A stretch of 30,624 bases of DNA from an uncultured Clostridia bacterium. GTDB taxonomy: Bacteria > Bacillota > Clostridia > Oscillospirales > CAG-272. The notes beneath the pieces were generated by a model that did no database searches, was not told where the DNA came from, and saw only the letters and a list, made by a program, of their open reading frames with translations. Shown here piece by piece: positions 29,154 through 30,624 of this stretch; within the stretch, counting starts at the first letter, position 1; each line of letters opens with the position of its first letter. The position numbers and the translations under genes were made by a program. The stretch spans positions 1 through 30,624 of the forward strand of contig CANQXN010000004.1 of NCBI GenBank assembly GCA_947627815.1. The letters run 5' to 3'.

Positions 29154-30101
29154 ATGGCCAAAAAAGAAATTCCCGTCTATCTTTTCACCGGCTTTTTGGA
29201 GGCCGGCAAGACTTCCCTGCTGCAGGAAACGCTCGAGGATCCCGCTTTCAACGCCGGTGAGCGCACGCTGGTGCTCCTCTGCGAGGAGGGGGTCGAGGAA
29301 CTCGATCCCGCCACCTACCCCGGCAAAGAGGGTTACATCGAGACGGTGGACAAGGAGGAGGATCTCACCCCCGCCGCCCTCGCCTCTTTTGAGCGCAAGC
29401 ACCGGATGGAGCGGGTCATGGTGGAATACAACGGCATGTGGATGCTCGATACCCTCTACCGCGCCCTGCCTTCCCATTGGGCGGTCTATCAGGAAGTGAT
29501 GCTGGCCGACGCCTCCACTTTTATGACCTACAACGACAACATGCGGCAGCTGACCTATGACAAGCTCTCCTCCGCCGACCCCGTGATCTTTAACCGCATG
29601 ACGCCAGGCGCCGATGTGATGCCGTTTCACAAGATCGTCCGCGCCGCCTCCCGCAATTGCGGCATTATTTACGAATACACCGACAAGACCATCAAGACCG
29701 ACGAGATCGTCGATCCGCTGCCTTTCGATGTCAACGCGCCGGTCATTGCCGTGGCGGACGACGATTTCGCCTACCTTTTCCGCGACATGTCGGAAAATCT
29801 TTCGGCCTATGACGGCAAGACGATTTCCTTCAAGGGGCTTGTCGCCAAGGACAAGGGCTTTCCCAAGGGCATGTTCGCGCTCGGGCGGATGCTGATGTTC
29901 TGCTGCGCCGCCGATACTTCCTACCGCGCTTTTGCGGTGGAGTGCGGGGACAACGCGCCTTTTTCCACGGGCATGTGGATTCACGCCGTGGGCAAGATTT
30001 CTTTGAAAACCTGCCCGCTCTATCAGGGGCGCGGTCCTGTCTTGACCCTCCTATCTTGGGAGAAAACCACCCCACCCGAACGCCCTGTAGCTACTTTTTA
30101 G
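29154..30101 (+). CDS. COG0523-type GTPase fused to a DUF1980/TIGR03943-like C-terminal domain
   Basis: A 315-residue protein. The N-terminal half is a COG0523 GTPase: P-loop GFLEAGKTS (13-21), MVEYNGMW in the place of the Walker B and EPSG region, and VIFNRM (144-149) as a G4-like motif. The CxCC metal motif of its neighbour is absent. The C-terminal part (about 205-285: GKTISFKGLVAKDKGFPKG, FALGRMLMFCCAADTSYRAF, GMWIHAVGKI) matches the pattern of DUF1980/TIGR03943 proteins (YcgQ type), which pair with a predicted permease near metal-stress genes; CCAAD at 250-254 is the hallmark. I chose ATG 29154 over 29148 because AAGGAG then has normal spacing. Same operon as the first GTPase; a role in metal handling is inferred. 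Confidence 0.85.
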   Translation: MAKKEIPVYLFTGFLEAGKTSLLQETLEDPAFNAGERTLVLLCEEGVEELDPATYPGKEGYIETVDKEEDLTPAALASFERKHRMERVMVEYNGMWMLDTLYRALPSHWAVYQEVMLADASTFMTYNDNMRQLTYDKLSSADPVIFNRMTPGADVMPFHKIVRAASRNCGIIYEYTDKTIKTDEIVDPLPFDVNAPVIAVADDDFAYLFRDMSENLSAYDGKTISFKGLVAKDKGFPKGMFALGRMLMFCCAADTSYRAFAVECGDNAPFSTGMWIHAVGKISLKTCPLYQGRGPVLTLLSWEKTTPPERPVATF

Positions 30102-30158
30102 CTGGGAAACTTTTTGGGAAAAAGTTTCCCAGACCCTTCAAAAACTTTCAAAAAAGGG
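30102..30158 (-). repeat. Hairpin repeat copy E, directly behind the second GTPase gene
   Basis: A perfect 14-bp stem CTGGGAAACTTTTT / AAAAAGTTTCCCAG with loop GGG (30102-30132), then the inverse flank CAAAAACTTTCAAAAAAGGG (about 30139-30158). It starts one base after the stop codon. No T-run follows, so it is not a textbook terminator. Confidence 0.8.
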
Positions 30159-30172
30159 AAATAAAATAATTT

Positions 30173-30287
30173 TTTCCCTTTTTTTAAGTTCTTGAGAGGG
30201 TATGGGAGAACTTCTTTCAAGAAGTTCTCCCATGAAAAAATCCGTTCTTAGGGGGTGTGGGGGGCTTCTTCTCAAGAAGCTCCCCCG
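30173..30287 (+). repeat. Hairpin repeat copies D1 and D2 upstream of topB
   Basis: D1: flank CCCTTTTTTTAAGTTCTTG (30176-30194), perfect 15-bp stem ATGGGAGAACTTCTT / AAGAAGTTCTCCCAT with loop TC (30202-30233). D2: GTTCTTAGGGGGTGTGG then stem GGGGGGCTTCTT / AAGAAGCTCCCC with loop CTC (30259-30285). D2 ends 6 nt before the topB start codon. Opposite orientation to copy E. Confidence 0.85.
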
Positions 30288-30291
30288 TCTT

Positions 30292-30624
30292 ATGAAGTTG
30301 ATTATTGCGGAAAAGCCGAGCCTTGCCAGAAATATTGCCGATGCGATCGGGAATATGAAGAGAAGAGACGGCTATCTCGAATCGCCCGACTACCTTGTCA
30401 CCTGGGCGTTCGGCCACCTCTTTGCACTCGCCAATGTCGAGGACTACGAAACGCCGCCCACATCCGCGCCCGAACCCGGGAACCAACCCGGGAACCAACC
30501 CGCGAAAAAAGCCCGATGGACGCTTGCCAACCTCCCCTGTTTTCCGAAGCAGTTCCGCTTTCTTTTAAAAAGGAAGAAAGACGGCAGTATCGACGAAGGG
30601 GTCGAAAAGCAGTTTCGTACGATC
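30292..30624 (+). CDS. topB: DNA topoisomerase III (N-terminal part, runs out of the window)
   Basis: TopB is a type IA topoisomerase that relaxes and decatenates DNA. The 111 residues visible are the Toprim start: MKLIIAEKPSLARNIADAIG (1-20), followed by YLVTWAFGHLFALANVEDY, and LANLPCFPKQFRFLLK with the typical 'W....LP..P..f.l' layout. Between them lies a linker with PGNQPGNQPA, an in-frame duplication of GGGAACCAACCC. The catalytic tyrosine is outside the window. ATG 30292 fits the family N-terminus but has no good ribosome site; instead a repeat hairpin ends six nt upstream. Confidence 0.9.
   Translation, partial: MKLIIAEKPSLARNIADAIGNMKRRDGYLESPDYLVTWAFGHLFALANVEDYETPPTSAPEPGNQPGNQPAKKARWTLANLPCFPKQFRFLLKRKKDGSIDEGVEKQFRTI

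Overview
The window looks like chromosome of a GC-rich, probably gut-associated member of the Clostridia (Firmicutes). Supporting signs are SpoVG, XRE-type regulators, strong AGGAGG-type ribosome binding sites, perfect -35/17 bp/-10 promoters, thyX instead of thyA, and CotH- and COG0523-type proteins. I cannot name a genus from the sequence alone.

Layout. (1) 1-9089 is housekeeping, almost all on the minus strand: a cut-off lipoprotein, thyX, hslO and murC form one run. spoVG is divergent from murC. Then yfbR, a U32 protein, dut, maf and nth form a second run. ThyX, Dut, YfbR, Maf and Nth together form a loose group for dTMP supply, nucleotide-pool cleaning and DNA repair. (2) 9337-13858 is a patchwork: a CotH-type lipoprotein, an XRE regulator whose 3' end runs into a 46-bp palindrome, a 34-codon remnant of a histidine phosphatase, an ATPase of the AAA_14/DUF4143 type with tandem repeats upstream, a second identical 46-bp palindrome, and tRNA-Trp. 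(3) 13976-15438 is a phage-type immunity module: ImmA-like protease, Cro/CI-like repressor and a divergent small gene, separated by two face-to-face consensus promoters with a perfect operator palindrome. (4) 15606-16346 is a membrane protein gene with its own perfect promoter. (5) 27841 down to 16410 on the minus strand is a compact phage virion module: small and large terminase, portal, scaffold, capsid, decoration-like protein, adaptor, a very large tail-hub-like protein with a BspA-type leucine-rich repeat block, a class 3 lipase and an XhlA-like membrane protein. I see no integrase, replication gene, tape measure, tailspike or endolysin, so this is either a cryptic prophage or a domesticated particle. 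(6) 28056-30101 holds two COG0523 (CobW-like) GTPase genes in one operon; the second carries a C-terminal domain resembling DUF1980. topB begins at 30292 and leaves the window.

Threaded through the intergenic spaces is a family of hairpin repeats (4511-4656, 10821-10880, 17510-17632, 30102-30287). Stems differ between copies but stay paired, while one flank is nearly constant; they sit directly behind stop codons. Several proteins (MurC, U32, small terminase, scaffold, lipoprotein, TopB) also carry in-frame tandem micro-repeats in linkers.

All family assignments are by eye from motifs and remembered families; no search was run.
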